From positions 16,807,218 to 16,871,217 of the forward strand of contig OZ020514.1 in NCBI GenBank assembly GCA_963971425.1: a DNA stretch of 64,000 bases, read 5' to 3'. How positions within the stretch are numbered: the first letter of the stretch is position 1; the number at the start of each line of letters is the position of its first letter. Positions 47,387 to 59,204 of the stretch are shown piece by piece. The stretch comes from Bryoerythrophyllum caledonicum (lineage: Eukaryota; Streptophyta; Bryopsida; Pottiales; Pottiaceae). The notes below the pieces were generated by a model, which saw only the letters and a program-made list of their open reading frames with translations, was not told the origin of the DNA and did not search any database. The position numbers were made by a program, and so were the translations under genes.

Positions 47387-48964
47387 CTATTGTCGGTAAC
47401 AATATAGAGGCATAGTCCAGTTGTGGGGGGGTTTCATTAATGTGTCTAAAACATCTGGCACAGAAGACCGTTCTTCGAGCAGTTGTTTTTGCAACGCTAT
47501 AAATTTTAGCTTCAGGTTTACATATTGCTCCGTGTTCTTGCTGGTGAAATACAAAGTGTCCCAATCTTCTTTCCAAATTTTTTCACAAATCCAACCCACC
47601 GCAAATGCATCTGCTGCCTTGGAGTAGAGGTGTGACCGTTGCATGACTTCAAGCGAGTTGATGGAGTCCCGCGGCCCAAAAACATAGAACAGTTCTGGTG
47701 CCACAAACCGTCCCCGCTCTCTCTCTTGTTGACGCTCCTCTTTGAATTGATAACCATACCTTGATGGCTCATTTTCCACAACCCGACTAGAAAGCCCCCA
47801 ATCGCAAATTCCGATGTACACCGTATCGGGTTTCCACTCATCAGAGTGGAGCAAAACCTTCGATGGAAAGATGTCATTGTGTATATAATTTGCGTCGTGG
47901 CATTTCTCCACAATGACAAGCAACGATAGCGCGAGGTTCACTCGATTTTGGCAGTAAGTTTTCACCCACCGAAGCTCTTGGATCGACAACCTGGTATTCA
48001 GATGCATCTCAATCCGTTCAAATGGCAATGCTTCGTCCACTTTCGAGTCAAACTTAGACCAAAAACTCTGGAGAGATCCCCCATTCCACCAGAGCGTGTA
48101 CCCTTCTATAGTTTTCGGGTGGATGTACGTAAGTCTAATGATCCCTGGATGCACTACCGAACACCCTCCAGCCTCGTTGATGATGTTTCGGCGCTTCTCC
48201 CTCTCGTTGGTGTTGGTCAGAGTCTTTCTGGCAAAGTAAATCCAACTTGAAATGTTTTGCAATTTGGTTATCATCACCTTCCGTACAGCCCCTTAGCCAC
48301 CCACCGCTTTCAGTCCTGGCATTGGTATCACCTTAGCGCAACTTTCAAGCCACTTGAAAGTTCCACCAACGTAGTGAGCCAAAATTTGCTCATCAACAGT
48401 CGCTTTCCAAGGAGCTAGTTTCTTCTTACGGGAAGAAGAGTATTGTTGAACGAAGCCCTGGATCATCCTCATCTTCGCCACTAGTGCGTGCTCCTCCAGG
48501 TTCCAGTCGCTTCCATCCTCCTTCCTCGTGACGTAACACCAGTTCGCAACGATATTGGTGGTCAGTGCTGTCACTTGTGTGTCCAACCACTCCGAATGCA
48601 ACCAATAATCTGAGAAATTATTAAATTTCTCAGATTTATCAAGGTTTGACATTAATTCGTGTCGCATGTCAACCGTCAACTTGTCGTATCCCTCTTCGTT
48701 GTGGTTCAAATAGCTCCTCATCAATGCCTGTCTCGTTCGGCGGTTGTAAAACTCAACGGCAATCCCTCTACATTCAACCATGTATTCGTGCGGGGGCATG
48801 TCCGGATTTGGTGACTTCTTCCGCCTCTTCCCGCTCGATGACGACGGATTCAATGATCCCGAAGTCAACTCCGTGTTGGTGGACGAAAGCACCATCTCAT
48901 CAACATCATCTAAGTCCAAAAATATTGGGCGCTTCTCCATCGACCTACTTCCTTCTCCCGCCAT
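47387..48964 (-). pseudogene. Kinase-like gene with a stop in the glycine loop
   Basis: One frame runs from ATG 48964 to 47387 (about 525 residues), broken only by TAA at 48293-48295. The N-terminal 220 residues are of unknown fold with a Ser-rich start and basic patch (KRRKK). The stop falls inside what reads as the glycine-rich loop (VGG, stop, GAVRKV) of a protein kinase. The rest has YIHNDIFPSKVLL in the place of the catalytic HRD loop (Arg replaced by Asn, Asp kept), ICDWGLS for DFG, and VAPELF for APE. So it is an atypical kinase domain, perhaps active in an intact copy. The gene lies between GC-rich palindrome blocks A and B and is divergent from the 49.5-kb gene. Confidence 0.65.
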
Positions 48965-49179
48965 ATGTGATAGTCAACTCCCTACCGTGGTCGAAATTCC
49001 AAGTTGATGGTTTAAAAAAAACCGCAAAGAATCTGGGTACAATAAATGGTCCAAGCCCGATCACCCACCAAACTCACTTTCAGGCCGCAAAGCGACTGAC
49101 ACGTGAGGCCTAAGGAGTGGACTTGGGAGAGAATAAGGACAAAATATCCCCTATTTATATGGTGTAGGGTTCTTTTGCG

Positions 49180-49360
49180 AAGACGTCCCCGCCCTACCTG
49201 GGCTGGGCAGGGACGTCCCCGCCCCTCCCCGGGTAGGGCGGGAACATCTCCGCCCCTGCCCTATTAGGGGCGGGGATGTCTCCGCCTCTGCCCGTATGGG
49301 GCACGGACGTCTCCGCCCCTGCCCGGGGTGGGGGGGAGACGTCCCCGCCCCTGCCCGGGG
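49180..49360. repeat. GC-rich palindrome block B
   Basis: Five or six degenerate copies of the GGCGGGGACGTCYCCGCCCC-type unit in tandem with CTGCCC spacers. It sits between the divergent starts of the kinase-like pseudogene (48964) and the RING-type gene (49529), where promoters would be expected. Confidence 0.85.
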
Positions 49361-49528
49361 ACCCTAGACCAGTGCTTCGTCTATCGTCTATATAATATCG
49401 TGCACACCCCTAATTGTCCCCGCCTCACATACTCCCTCTTCATCCACCTCTTAATTGAGTTGGTTGTGGGCGTCGTGTGAGGACTTCATCCATTCGCATC
49501 ACATATATTATTCACATTTTCTCCACCC

Positions 49529-51813
49529 ATGGCCACGCCGGTAAAAATGAATAAAGAAGAACAAGACAAGAGTCGATTACGATCGGGAAACAAACAGTGG
49601 AAGAGGTTGCATGTGCTTCGGAATCCTGTTGAATTGGCTTTTAAAGGTTGGGAAGAAGTTCCGGAGCCATGGAGTTTCGAGGATTGCGCAAACTTCATCG
49701 AGTGGTGCCATATCGACAAGGCTTTCCCGGAGGAGCGACACAATTATCACCGACGCTTTCACAAGGCAAATTCATGGAAGTGCACTGACGAGGCGTTCAA
49801 AAATCGGTGCATTGAAGTATACCAGGTCTTGTACGACATCCTTTATATCAAAGGCAATGAAGTAAATCTCTTCCTTGCGCGAGGTGTCCTCGCGGAGGTA
49901 AAGTTGGGCAAGAGGGTGGATTGGTCCACCTTGAAAGCCATGGGAGATAGCATAAGAGTTCCTTCTGCGGCGAATGGATTGATTCCAATGGGGACACGGA
50001 GGTATCTAGAAGGCGGACTGGGCAAATTGATGGCGAAGACTGAACCAGTCGACACGTACGAGACCGATCCCTCAAACACGGATACAGACTCTGACGGATC
50101 CCACGTTCCAATCACAAGGAGCCAAAGGACACAAGCGCGCACCAAACGAAGGAGGGCAGAACAGACGGTTAACGTAGTCATTAACAATACAGTTAATGAA
50201 GTTGGGGCTCAGGTACAATCCCCCGCGGTTGTTGATCGAACGTTAGAAGCCTCTACTGGTGTTGTTTTTGCCAGTACTATCCAAACCTTGCTGAATCAAT
50301 TGGAAGGGAAGACAACAGAACTATTGTCATTGCGCGATGAGGTTCGCAAGTTGAGAGTTGAAGTCAATGATAAAAACATTGTTATTGACCAGCAATGACG
50401 TGATATGGAGGAGCTCCGACTTGCCGTACAAGCTAGTTCAATGTCCACAGAAGATCAGAATCCACGATGGGAGGAGGAAGGGCTTGTACACGTGTCAACC
50501 CAAGACGATTCATTGTCGTTTGATGAGGCCCCTACCAACGCAGACAAAGCTTGGTCAACAAAGAAGAGGGTGCGGGGGGTAACGGCGGCAAAGAGCTCGC
50601 TAAAGCGCTTGAAGAGAATTCAAGACTACAAAGTCGCTTGGATGTGTTGGTAGAACATTACCATCAATGGAAGTTGGCCTGCGTCTTCACGGTCGATCGG
50701 TCCCGACAGTTGGTGGCGGAATTCCAAAAAATCAACAACAACTATACCGAAAACAATCAGGAGAGGGTGTTTGGTTTGACATCGTGGGCCCTCGTAGATG
50801 ATATTTTCAAGATGGATGAAATGGCGATGGTGAAAACCGCTGGTGGGCAAACACCCATCGATTGGTCCCGTTACAAATGGGATTTCAAAAAGGAGGTTTC
50901 ATCCACCCTCGATTATCGAGGCAAACCCATGTTATTGTGGCCACAACCTTCGAGCTTCGTATCCGATGGTACGACTTGCTCAATTTGTCTAAACCCATTT
51001 GGTCCAGAAGGTGGGATGCATCTAGGCACTTATGAGCACTTGTACCATCCATTTTGCTTGATTAGCTTGATGGTTGTACGCCGGCGTTGCTCATTGTGCA
51101 AGGCCCCTTTTCACGAGCGATTGTACGAAATTTTTGGATTAGTTCCATACATGCCCCCGCATTGGGAGTTGAATGTGACGAACGCTCCTGATCAATCACA
51201 TATGTGAAGAAAGGATTTGGTGTGGAGCTGGAAACTGAAGATGCACTCGTTGGATAAGATGCACCTCTCAAACGAGTCGGGTTGGAAAAGGGACCCGGAG
51301 CAAATTGTCCGGGTGTGCAAGAATTTGATCCCGTTAAAGGACAAATACGGTCAAGGAAAACAAAATTTCTTCTACCAATGCTTTAATGGCCATTGGGACG
51401 AGAACGGGGAACAATTTCGTTTCGGACCTCATCCACGGCAATGGTTGTGGGCCGTTGACGGAGTTCGCATCACAGACGACAACGGGGATCGCATTTCTCA
51501 CGACGTTGACCAACCGGACCCGCAAGAACTAAGACAATTATCGGAATCGGAGTGGAAAGAAATTTTCCGAAATGACGGAATGGACTTCTTGCTTGATGTG
51601 CAGAGTCTAGGGACACGGCAAGCGCTCGACCAGCTCATGCAATCCCAAATCCTAAGGGCCGTGTTGGATGAAGATGGACCAGCGAGGAGAACACGATCGG
51701 CGTCTCGTAGACTTGTATTGGGCTCAGATGAAGCCCTCCCTATGCACGTAGGGGCACACGACAACGAGGCAGGGGCGAGTGGTACTACTAATAGCTCGAT
51801 GAATATTGACTAG
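49529..51813 (+). pseudogene. RING-type element gene, long copy, broken
   Basis: From ATG 49529 the frame runs to 50398 (TGA 50396) and on in the same phase to about 50560. It then shifts by one base and continues through TGA 51205 to 51813. The N-terminal 170 residues (WSFEDCANFIEWCHIDKAFPE ... KRVDWSTLK) are shared with the gene at 53200. A coiled coil follows near residues 255-330, then a RING-like cluster at 50985-51115 (CSICLNPF, HLYHPFC, CSLC), and a C-terminal part with WKRDPEQIV and WLWAVDGVRITDD. RING proteins are usually ubiquitin ligases; here the role in the element is unknown. It lies directly after GC-rich block B. Confidence 0.55.
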
Positions 51814-53003
51814 GTGTATTTTTTGTTTTTGCGGTACCAAGAGACAATTTTCTTTCAATGCTTCATCTTTTAGCGTTTAATGTATTTTTCGATTTTCGTA
51901 TTACATTATGGATACTAAAAAAAATATGAATAGTATTGTCTACATTCTACTTGATAATAGTGGTGTGAATCCGTGTGATTATGGATGTACTTAAGCCTCA
52001 TAAGGATTTGTGCGTTTGTATAAAAAATAATCGTGTGGACCAAGTTTTAAACCTCCAAACATTTTTAGTCCCTAAAGGACCAAGGCATTTTTGCACCAAA
52101 AACACTTCAAAACTGCGAGGCTATAGTATAATGCCTAAGAATAGAGACAAGACCTTTTTATTTCTACATCTAACCGTAGGATCACAATAAATACTTCTTT
52201 GTTAATGTCCCCACAAAATTTCATAAATTTTAACCACACGGATTGAAAGGCTTGCATAGCTCCCATGCTATTCACTACTTGGTATCAAATTTTTGCACTA
52301 GATAAGGCCTCAATCCATTACTAATGGTAGTTTAGAATAATGTTAGTTCCTTATACACCAATTGTTAGAGGTAGAAAAAGGGTGTACCTTATTCAAGTCA
52401 ACTATGCTAGTAGTGGAAGCTAACAAATGGGCAATTAACGTTTTAGTTTTTAGATACTTGATATGTTTTAGATTGATGATCCAAACGGTCAATGAAGGTC
52501 TACACCACATATTGTTGTGGAAAAAATCAAAAATATAAAAAGTTAAAATCTCTAAGTTTTATGTGGTAAGACGTTTCTATTTTTGGTACCTTGCCCGTTA
52601 TATTTTTGGCAATATGTGAAAATCTTTGACTTGAGTTGAAGCGTTATTTTCCACTAAAGACAAGGATTTTTTTTTTAAAATTTGAAAGGAAATAATTTTC
52701 TACACTCTTATGTTTGCTCCAAAACTAATAGGGAGCTAATATAGGTGTTCCTTATTGGAGAGCATGCGGTCAAAGTACAAAAGTTGAACTTTCCATTTTG
52801 CCTTCCTTCCTAGAACTAGGGAAAGACATAATCTGCATGTTATTTTAAGTGCATTAGGATCTTGTCGGAACCAAAAATAAATCATCCCATATTTAATTGT
52901 GCACCCGCCTCATGGAGGTGAGGAGTGCCTCGGCCAAGCAAGAGTGGCCTCAAACGCCTCGTTGGAAAGTTTTGTGGGGACGAACCCCCCCCAATTTACA
53001 AGC
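51814..53003. repeat. Non-coding 3' repeat of the RING element family
   Basis: 52050-52700 is the inverted relative of 6295-6960. 52725-53003 has a direct relative at 54215-54440 with the shared words GGGAGCTAATA, GGAGAGCATG, TCTTGTCGGAACC and a CTCATGGAGG stretch. The sentence-like motif CTTGCATAGCTCCCATGCTA appears at 52253, 54030 and 54192. No gene is supported. Confidence 0.65.
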
Positions 53004-53055
53004 AAACGTCCCCGCCCCTGCCCTGGTGAGGCGGAGACGTCTCCGCCCCCACCGG
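53004..53055. repeat. GC-rich palindrome block C
   Basis: One pair of units around GACGTCTCCGCC and ACGTCCCCGCCC. It stands about 150 bp before the ATG of the short RING-family paralogue, the same arrangement as block B before 49529. Confidence 0.75.
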
Positions 53056-53199
53056 ATTACTACTTTAATATAGGGGGGCCTCATTTGTCCCCGCCGCGCA
53101 TCCTCCTATCCACCATCTCTTCATTGATCTGGATGTGGGCGTTGTGCGAGGTCTCATTCATCCATCCACGCCAGAATTTTGCATTCACACGTGCACACC

Positions 53200-53859
53200 A
53201 TGTCTTCATCCGGACAATTGGCCAAGGAGAAGCGAGACAAGACCTGTGTACAAGCGGGGAACGCCCATCGGAAGCGGTTGCACGTTCTTCGTAATCTCGA
53301 GAAGTTGGCTATTCGAGGTTGGAAGGACGTAGTGGAGCCATGGAGTTTTGATGATTGCGCGAACTACATTGAGTGGTGCCACATCGACAAGGCTTTCCCA
53401 GAGGCGCGACACAACTATCACCGGCGCTTCCACAAGGCAAACTTGAAACATTGCATCGACGAGGCGTTTGAAAACCGATGCATCGAAGTTTACCAAGTGT
53501 TGTATGACGTCCCATTCGTCAAACGCAACGAAGTAAATCTCTTCATTGCGCGGGGTGTTCATGCGGAGGTGAAGTTGGGCAAGATAGTGGATTGGTCCAC
53601 TTTGAAGTCGATGCCGGGGAAGGTAAAAATTCCTCGCCCAGAATATGGAATAATTCCAATGGGATGGCGCAAGTATCCGGAAGGTGGATTGGGCAAGTTC
53701 ATGACTGTGATGGACGACACACCTAGCTATGATACTGACACGTCAAGTTCAGATGCTGACTCCAACGGAACCCACATCCAAGTCGCGAGCGAAAAGGCAC
53801 AAGCACGTGGTAGGTTGAGGAGGACCGAACGAGACTTCACCAACGTTACAACTGACTAG
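53200..53859 (+). CDS. Short paralogue of the 49.5-kb gene
   Basis: About 219 residues from ATG 53200. I chose this ATG because the leader before it matches the leader of 49529 (TGTCCCCGCC, GTGGGCGT-like and CATCCAT words in the same order). Residues about 25-170 match the N-terminal domain of the long copy closely (PWSFDDCANYIEWCHIDKAF, RHNYHRRFHKAN, NEVNLFIARGVHAEVKLGK). It then ends in an acidic, then basic tail with TAG, without coiled coil or RING. So the shared domain can be encoded alone. Function is unknown; the VDWSTLK segment recalls plant transposon-associated proteins. The frame is intact. Confidence 0.6.
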   Translation: MSSSGQLAKEKRDKTCVQAGNAHRKRLHVLRNLEKLAIRGWKDVVEPWSFDDCANYIEWCHIDKAFPEARHNYHRRFHKANLKHCIDEAFENRCIEVYQVLYDVPFVKRNEVNLFIARGVHAEVKLGKIVDWSTLKSMPGKVKIPRPEYGIIPMGWRKYPEGGLGKFMTVMDDTPSYDTDTSSSDADSNGTHIQVASEKAQARGRLRRTERDFTNVTTD

Positions 53860-54450
53860 GAGTATTTAAAGGTTTAGGACAAAGGAAATCAATTTTGTGA
53901 ATAATACTTTTGCTCTAAACATTATATGATTTTAAATATCCTTTTTGTTTGTAATGGTACAATTTATTTAGAGAACTTACACATTACATTCTACTAGAGG
54001 CTTATACTACCCGTTATGAATGGGGACTTGCATAGCTCCCATGCTATTCACTACTTGGTTTATTTTTTTCTTTAATGGTATGTGGTACATTCCTAATCTT
54101 TTGTGGGGCAATTGTGTTTAAATTATTTATTTAGAGAACTTGCACATTACATTCTACTAGAGACTTATACTACCCGTTATGGATGGGGACTTGCATAGCT
54201 CCCATGCTATTCACTACTTGATCTAAAAGGGAGCTAATAAAGGTGTTCATTATTGGAGAGCATGTTGTCAAAGGACAAAAGTAGTACTTTCCCGAAAGCC
54301 TTCCTTCGTAGACATAATTTGCTTCTTATTTTAAGTGCGTCGCAATCTTGTCGGAACCAAAAATAAGGCACCCTATATTAAAACCTCCACCCTCCTCATG
54401 GAGAGGAGGAGTGCCTAAGTACCCAAAATGCCCCAAAAGCCTCCTTCTCT
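53860..54450. repeat. 3' repeats of the short element
   Basis: A unit of about 93 bp (start TTTATTTAGAGAACTT) occurs at about 53965 and again at about 54128, a 163-bp period. From 54215 the sequence repeats 52725-53003 in direct orientation, so the 53.2-kb gene is flanked by long direct repeats like a small LTR-type or tandemly duplicated unit. Confidence 0.65.
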
Positions 54451-54460
54451 TGGGTTGCAG

Positions 54461-54645
54461 GGACGTCCCAGCCCCTGCCCAAGTAAGGGCGGGGACGTCT
54501 CCGCCCTGCCCTGGTGGGGCGGAGACGTCCCCTCCCCTACACGGGCAGGGGCGGAGATGTCCCCGCCCTTACCCGAGCAGGGGCGGAGACGTCTCTCCTC
54601 AACAGGGCAGGGCAGAGACGTCCCCGCCCCTGCACGGAGACGTCC
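54461..54645. repeat. GC-rich palindrome block D
   Basis: Six or so units of the GGCGGAGACGTCCCCGCCC type, the longest block with B. It lies upstream of the hAT-like pseudogene. A TATA-like GTATAAAAGG follows at 54663-54672, the right distance for a promoter just after the block. Confidence 0.85.
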
Positions 54646-54662
54646 CACCCGTTCTTGGCTCG

Positions 54663-54672
54663 TGTATAAAAG
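54663..54672 (+). promoter_or_regulatory. TATA-like box before the hAT pseudogene
   Basis: GTATAAAAGG directly follows block D and precedes the hAT-like frame by about 250 bp. The identical decamer stands at 27831 in the giant element. Confidence 0.45.
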
Positions 54673-54919
54673 GATCGGGGAGGGCCGATGGTCCTCACGC
54701 TTGTCACCTTGGCCTCTATCTCTTAGACCTCAATTTAGTTTGAGCTCCTTGCGAGTCTACTTGGGTGGCAGGCGACATTGGTGTGCGGCTGAGGTGATGT
54801 AAAAATTGGTTCAAGCAGTGTGCCAGCGCTATCAGACCTCATATTTTCACCTAATTGTATACTATAACTAGCCCCGTATTTTGGCTTAGACGGGACTTCC
54901 AAATTATTTGGCATAAGCC

Positions 54920-57900
54920 GTGAATGCAATGGGAAGTCAAAGGAAGCAAACAAAAGAATGGGAACCTTGGTACAATTTTGGTGACAACGGGGGCAAAGTG
55001 AGTTGTGTTTTCTGTAACTATACTTTTAGCTACAAACGTGAGCGTATGTTCGCTCACTTTGGATACGGCGCCAAGTCAGAGAGGTCGATTTGTCGTAGCC
55101 TACCTCCCTATGTGCAAAGTCGATTTGCCAATTGTGGAAACATTGTTCCGCAACGAATGACGGGCGGGGACATGTATGGCGGAGATTCACGCCCGAGTGG
55201 TCCATCTAGGGCACCAACGATTGACACTTCAAGCCAATCCGACGCTCAAAATAATGTGGCGGGTGGGGTAACAAGTAGGCCTCAAGAAGGAGTGCCTAAT
55301 CTCTCTGAAGGAAACGACCGCGAACATGTGTCGGGTGGTCTTACCGCCTCGAATTCACTAGATCTGGGCAGTTACATCAACAACGGATGCTTGATGCTTT
55401 TAACATTGCAAAGAGGAAGGAACTTGATGAGAAGTGGGCCACTTTTTTCTATCAAGCGAATGTGCCTTTTAATGTGGCGCGAAATCAAGCGTTCATCGAT
55501 GCAGTGAGGGCAACATCCGTGGCAAAGTTTGAGTACACTCCTCCTACATATCACCAGTTGAGGACTAGATTGATTGAACCTAAGAGGTTGCAAATTGAGA
55601 AAGAGCTTGAAGCCAAAGTTGGTTTTGCAATCACGAATTATGGGGTGTCGATATGCACGGATGGTTGGGATGATGGTCACCGGAGGCCCCTCATGAATTT
55701 AATGATGTTGTGCCCCACTGGTGACGTATTCTTGGGGAGCAGACACCAGTGGTGAGAAGAAGTCCATGCAGTACATAGTGGACCAAGTGAAAGTTTACAT
55801 TGAGAAGGTGGGTTCTAAGAATGTGACACAGATTTGTACAGACAATGCTCCCAACATGCTTGGAGCAATGGATGATATTATTCTCACATACCCGCACATT
55901 CACAAGCAGGGGTGCATGGCACATGCATTGGATCTCATGTTGGAAGATTGGGCGAAGGTCCAAGAATTTAAAGATTTAATAGAGAGGGCAAAGAAATTGT
56001 GCAAATATATTAGAAACCATCATTCAACAATGGGGACACTTTGTGAGTTGAGTCCAAACCTGCATATTGTAGTGCCCAGTGAAACCCGCTTTGCTTGTAA
56101 TTTCCTTATGTTGGATTGATTGGTGAGACTCAAAGGAGTGTTGGAGCAGTTGAAAGACCACCCCCGTGTTGTAAACTACTTTGCAACCCTACGGAAGAAA
56201 CAAAATGGAGAGCAAGCAGCAACCGCAGCGCGTAATGTGGTGCTCACCATCGAAGATATGGCCTTTTGGCAACGATGTCAAAATTATGTGCACATGACTG
56301 GGGATGTTTTGAAGGCATTGCGTATGTTTGATGGCCGCGAACCAGCCATGGGTCGTGCGTGGCTCGTGATGCATAATTTGCGAGAACACGTGTACTCTTT
56401 GAAAGAGTCACCCTTTACTCTACGAGCTGACATAGCATCCACTCTTGAGCAATCTTTTGATGCCTGGTGGCAAATGGTTTTTACGGATGTTCACTACGTC
56501 GGAGCTCTTTTGAATCTGTACCTCAAGGATAATGTGGCGCTTAGGGCTGACGGAATTGCACAAAGAGCATTGAATCGAGGTGTTCGCAAAATGATGGAGG
56601 TATTGGAAGTCTCATATGAGGACGTCCAATATGAGTTAACACAGTACAAGGAGGGCACATGACCATATGGCCCTACCGAGGCATCCGACATCCGCCAGAC
56701 AAAGCTTCAACTCCACCAATGGTGGGCCAGGATCGCAGACAAGGCATTGTCAAAGATAGCTGTTTGTATTCTAGCCCTTACGTGTTCAGCTAGCTCTTGC
56801 GAACGAAACTGGAGTATGTACTCGTTAGTCCACAACAAAAGCCAAAATCGATTAGCGGCAGAAAAGGCTGCATCATTAGTGTATATTTATACCAATAGCC
56901 GATGCCTTCAACAAAGACGAGGGGCCGATCCCGTTCGATGGTACGATGCGAATATTCACTCCGAGGATTCCGACCCAGATGCCCTAGGGCCGGTCCCGGT
57001 GGGTGAACCTAATCGTGAATTTGATGTGTTGATAGCCGAGGAAGAGGAAGAGCACAATATGGCAGCTCCCCGCACTCCGCTGGAGTACCGTGGACACCCT
57101 AATCTTAGGGCGGAAGGCGCCGATCATCTTGAGGAAACGAGAAACTATTACGGAGATGATGAAGATGTGGAAGAAGAATTGGCTCAAGGTCGTTGGGAAC
57201 CTTGGAATCAAAGTCCTCGTCGCAGTCCTTTGCCTCATCTTCTTCAAAATGAGGGCATTTATGAAGTCCAACCTTTGTCTACTTCGTCAGAGAGCGACAT
57301 CCCAAATGTAACTAACCTTGAAGAGCCTGAAACAGGGGGGGGGACTATGTCGGGAATGTTTGCGACGAGGACAATTCCCCATCAGACTATGGTGGTGGAA
57401 ATGGAGATGGCGACAACAACGGAGCGGGAGAGAACGCAGTAAATGCACAAAACAACCAAGCATCGGTTGAAACCCGGTATGGCCAAGAGAGCCCTATTGG
57501 AATGGGTGCATCATTTCATAGCATTGGAGTCGTTCAAGGAGACTCTAACGCAAATGTTGTAAACACAACAATTGTAGGGACGACTCGAAGAAATGAAAGG
57601 CTTGTTAATCAGCGTCGGCTTTTTGACCCGGAATATGTAGACCCCGATGATGCTTTTGCATTCATACACGACCTTGAGCCACAACCATCTCCGGTTGTGG
57701 TGTTGCCTACGGTTATCAATGACTAGAATGTACCAACGCCGCCTTCCCAGAATTCCTCTTCTCCTAGAACGGTGAATGCCATGTATGGACCTTTCCAACG
57801 AAGTGTAGGCGTTGAGGGGATGGGTCTAAACACTTCCGCTACTACTACCAGAAATGGTAGACCCTCTTTGGCCGCTACAAGAAAACCTCTTCATCCAATG

Positions 57901-58002
57901 GGTCAATATATACAACCGAGTGCAAGGACTAATGCTTGTGGAGGGTCTAGAGACAGTGGACTGCTTAATTGCCCTTTTTTTGACAACACTAAGCATGTAT
58001 GA
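54920..58002 (+). pseudogene. hAT transposase (BED, DUF659) pseudogene
   Basis: A BED-like zinc finger opens the gene (CVFCNYTF ... H, about residues 25-55). DUF659 follows at 55450-55740 in a shifted frame (FQANVPFNVARNQAF, GVSICTDGWDDG). Back in the first frame come ICTDNAPNMLGA and QGCMAHALDLMLEDW, and near 56770 the dimerisation region CSASSCERNWSMYSLVHNK. This domain order is the plant hAT type. Breaks: one-base changes near 55385 and 55745, TGA 56117, TGA 56660, a shift near 57440 and TAG 57724. A long acidic, low-complexity tail (56990-58002) is unusual for hAT proteins and may be an added segment. Confidence 0.75.
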
Positions 58003-58549
58003 GATTGGCAACAACGTGAAGATGTGACATGGGAAGATAGATGAAGATTGACACACGGACGAACTTGATGAGAATGCTGACCCCTTTCTCTTGACCCCAT
58101 GGTGATGTAAATGAGCATGGAAATGGAGCCGTGACATTATCCAAGATTATTTGATTACATCTGATTACATGAAAGGCACCTCTCTACCGAGCTTCTTCTG
58201 CAATCTGCGCCTCGTAGAACGACTCTAGGTACGCGTACATGACAGGTCGTGCGACGACCGTGTACGCCAGCAGCTGGCACGTGGAAGAGTTTCGTTCGTT
58301 TTTCCTACGACGTGTTCACACCCTCGAGTCCAGTGGGCAGCGTGGCGCACGCCATGCGCTTGGAGGCCGCACCTAGGTGCCTTTTCGCCATCAGCCGCCT
58401 TTACTTCTGTTTTACCGTATTCTTGATTTATAAATTATCCTTTCACACCACACCATTTGTATTTCGGGATTTTTGGGTCTTCTTCTCCAGGGAGTATTTC
58501 AAACGTCAACATTACTTCCAACTCTTTTCTCTTGTTTGCACATAACAAT
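58003..58549. other. Flank between hAT and Harbinger remnants
   Basis: No gene. The stretch GTACGCGTACATGAC at about 58228 resembles the TACGCCGGC/GCACATGAG end words of the intact Harbinger element and may be the outer end of the truncated one. A pyrimidine-rich leader precedes the ATG at 58550. Confidence 0.4.
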
Positions 58550-59204
58550 ATGGCGGTGGAAGAGGACATTTTGCTTTTGTATTTTGCACTTATAATGCTG
58601 CTTATCACGTTTCCAATGCGGAGAGTGCGTACTAGGCCTTTGATGGATTTGTTGGAGACGTCTATTGGAGCGCCGTACATGCCATTTGTTATTCTCTCAT
58701 CATGGATTCGCCGCTTTCCATCAAGGATGTGGTGGGTTGAGCCGCGACAATATGTACATTACGACGTGGTTGAAGGTGATGTATGGCATACAACTCCTGC
58801 AATGTTAAATAAGAAGTATATGGATGCGTATAGAATGTCCTTCATTGTCTTCAATCATCTCGTATCAGAATTAGAACCATTCTTGAGCTCTCCCGCATTG
58901 AGATTTGTGAGACAGCCTATACCTGGTAGGAAGCAGGTGAAGTTGGTTGTATACCGCTTAGCCCACGGTGTATCTTGTAAATTGATGAATAATTTATATG
59001 GGTGTGGGGAATCAACAATACGGAAGTATTCAATGATAATTTGTAGAATTCTTGCTAGTCGAGAGGGGTTGCTCGATAGATATATCCACACTCCACAAGG
59101 TGACAGGTTGTTGAGGATTATAGAACGATTCAAAGACCTCACTGGATTACCAAATGTTGTAGGTGCCATTGATGGCACACACATCCCTTTATGCTCACGC
59201 CCTG
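58550..59204 (+). pseudogene. Truncated PIF/Harbinger transposase
   Basis: About 218 residues from MAVEEDILLLYF parallel the intact transposase at 17730-19043 throughout (IRRFPSRMWWVEPRQYVHYDVVEGDVWHT in part, GCGESTIRKYS). The match ends just after the first catalytic motif, GAIDGTHIPL. The rest, with the second Asp and the Glu, is missing because an LTR starts at 59205. No stop or shift occurs before the cut, so the retroelement hit a fairly young Harbinger copy. It cannot be catalytic. Confidence 0.85.

Noticed and set aside
54755..54780. GGGTGGCAGGCGAC resembling the 17-bp palindrome
   Set aside because: Too many mismatches and no left arm.
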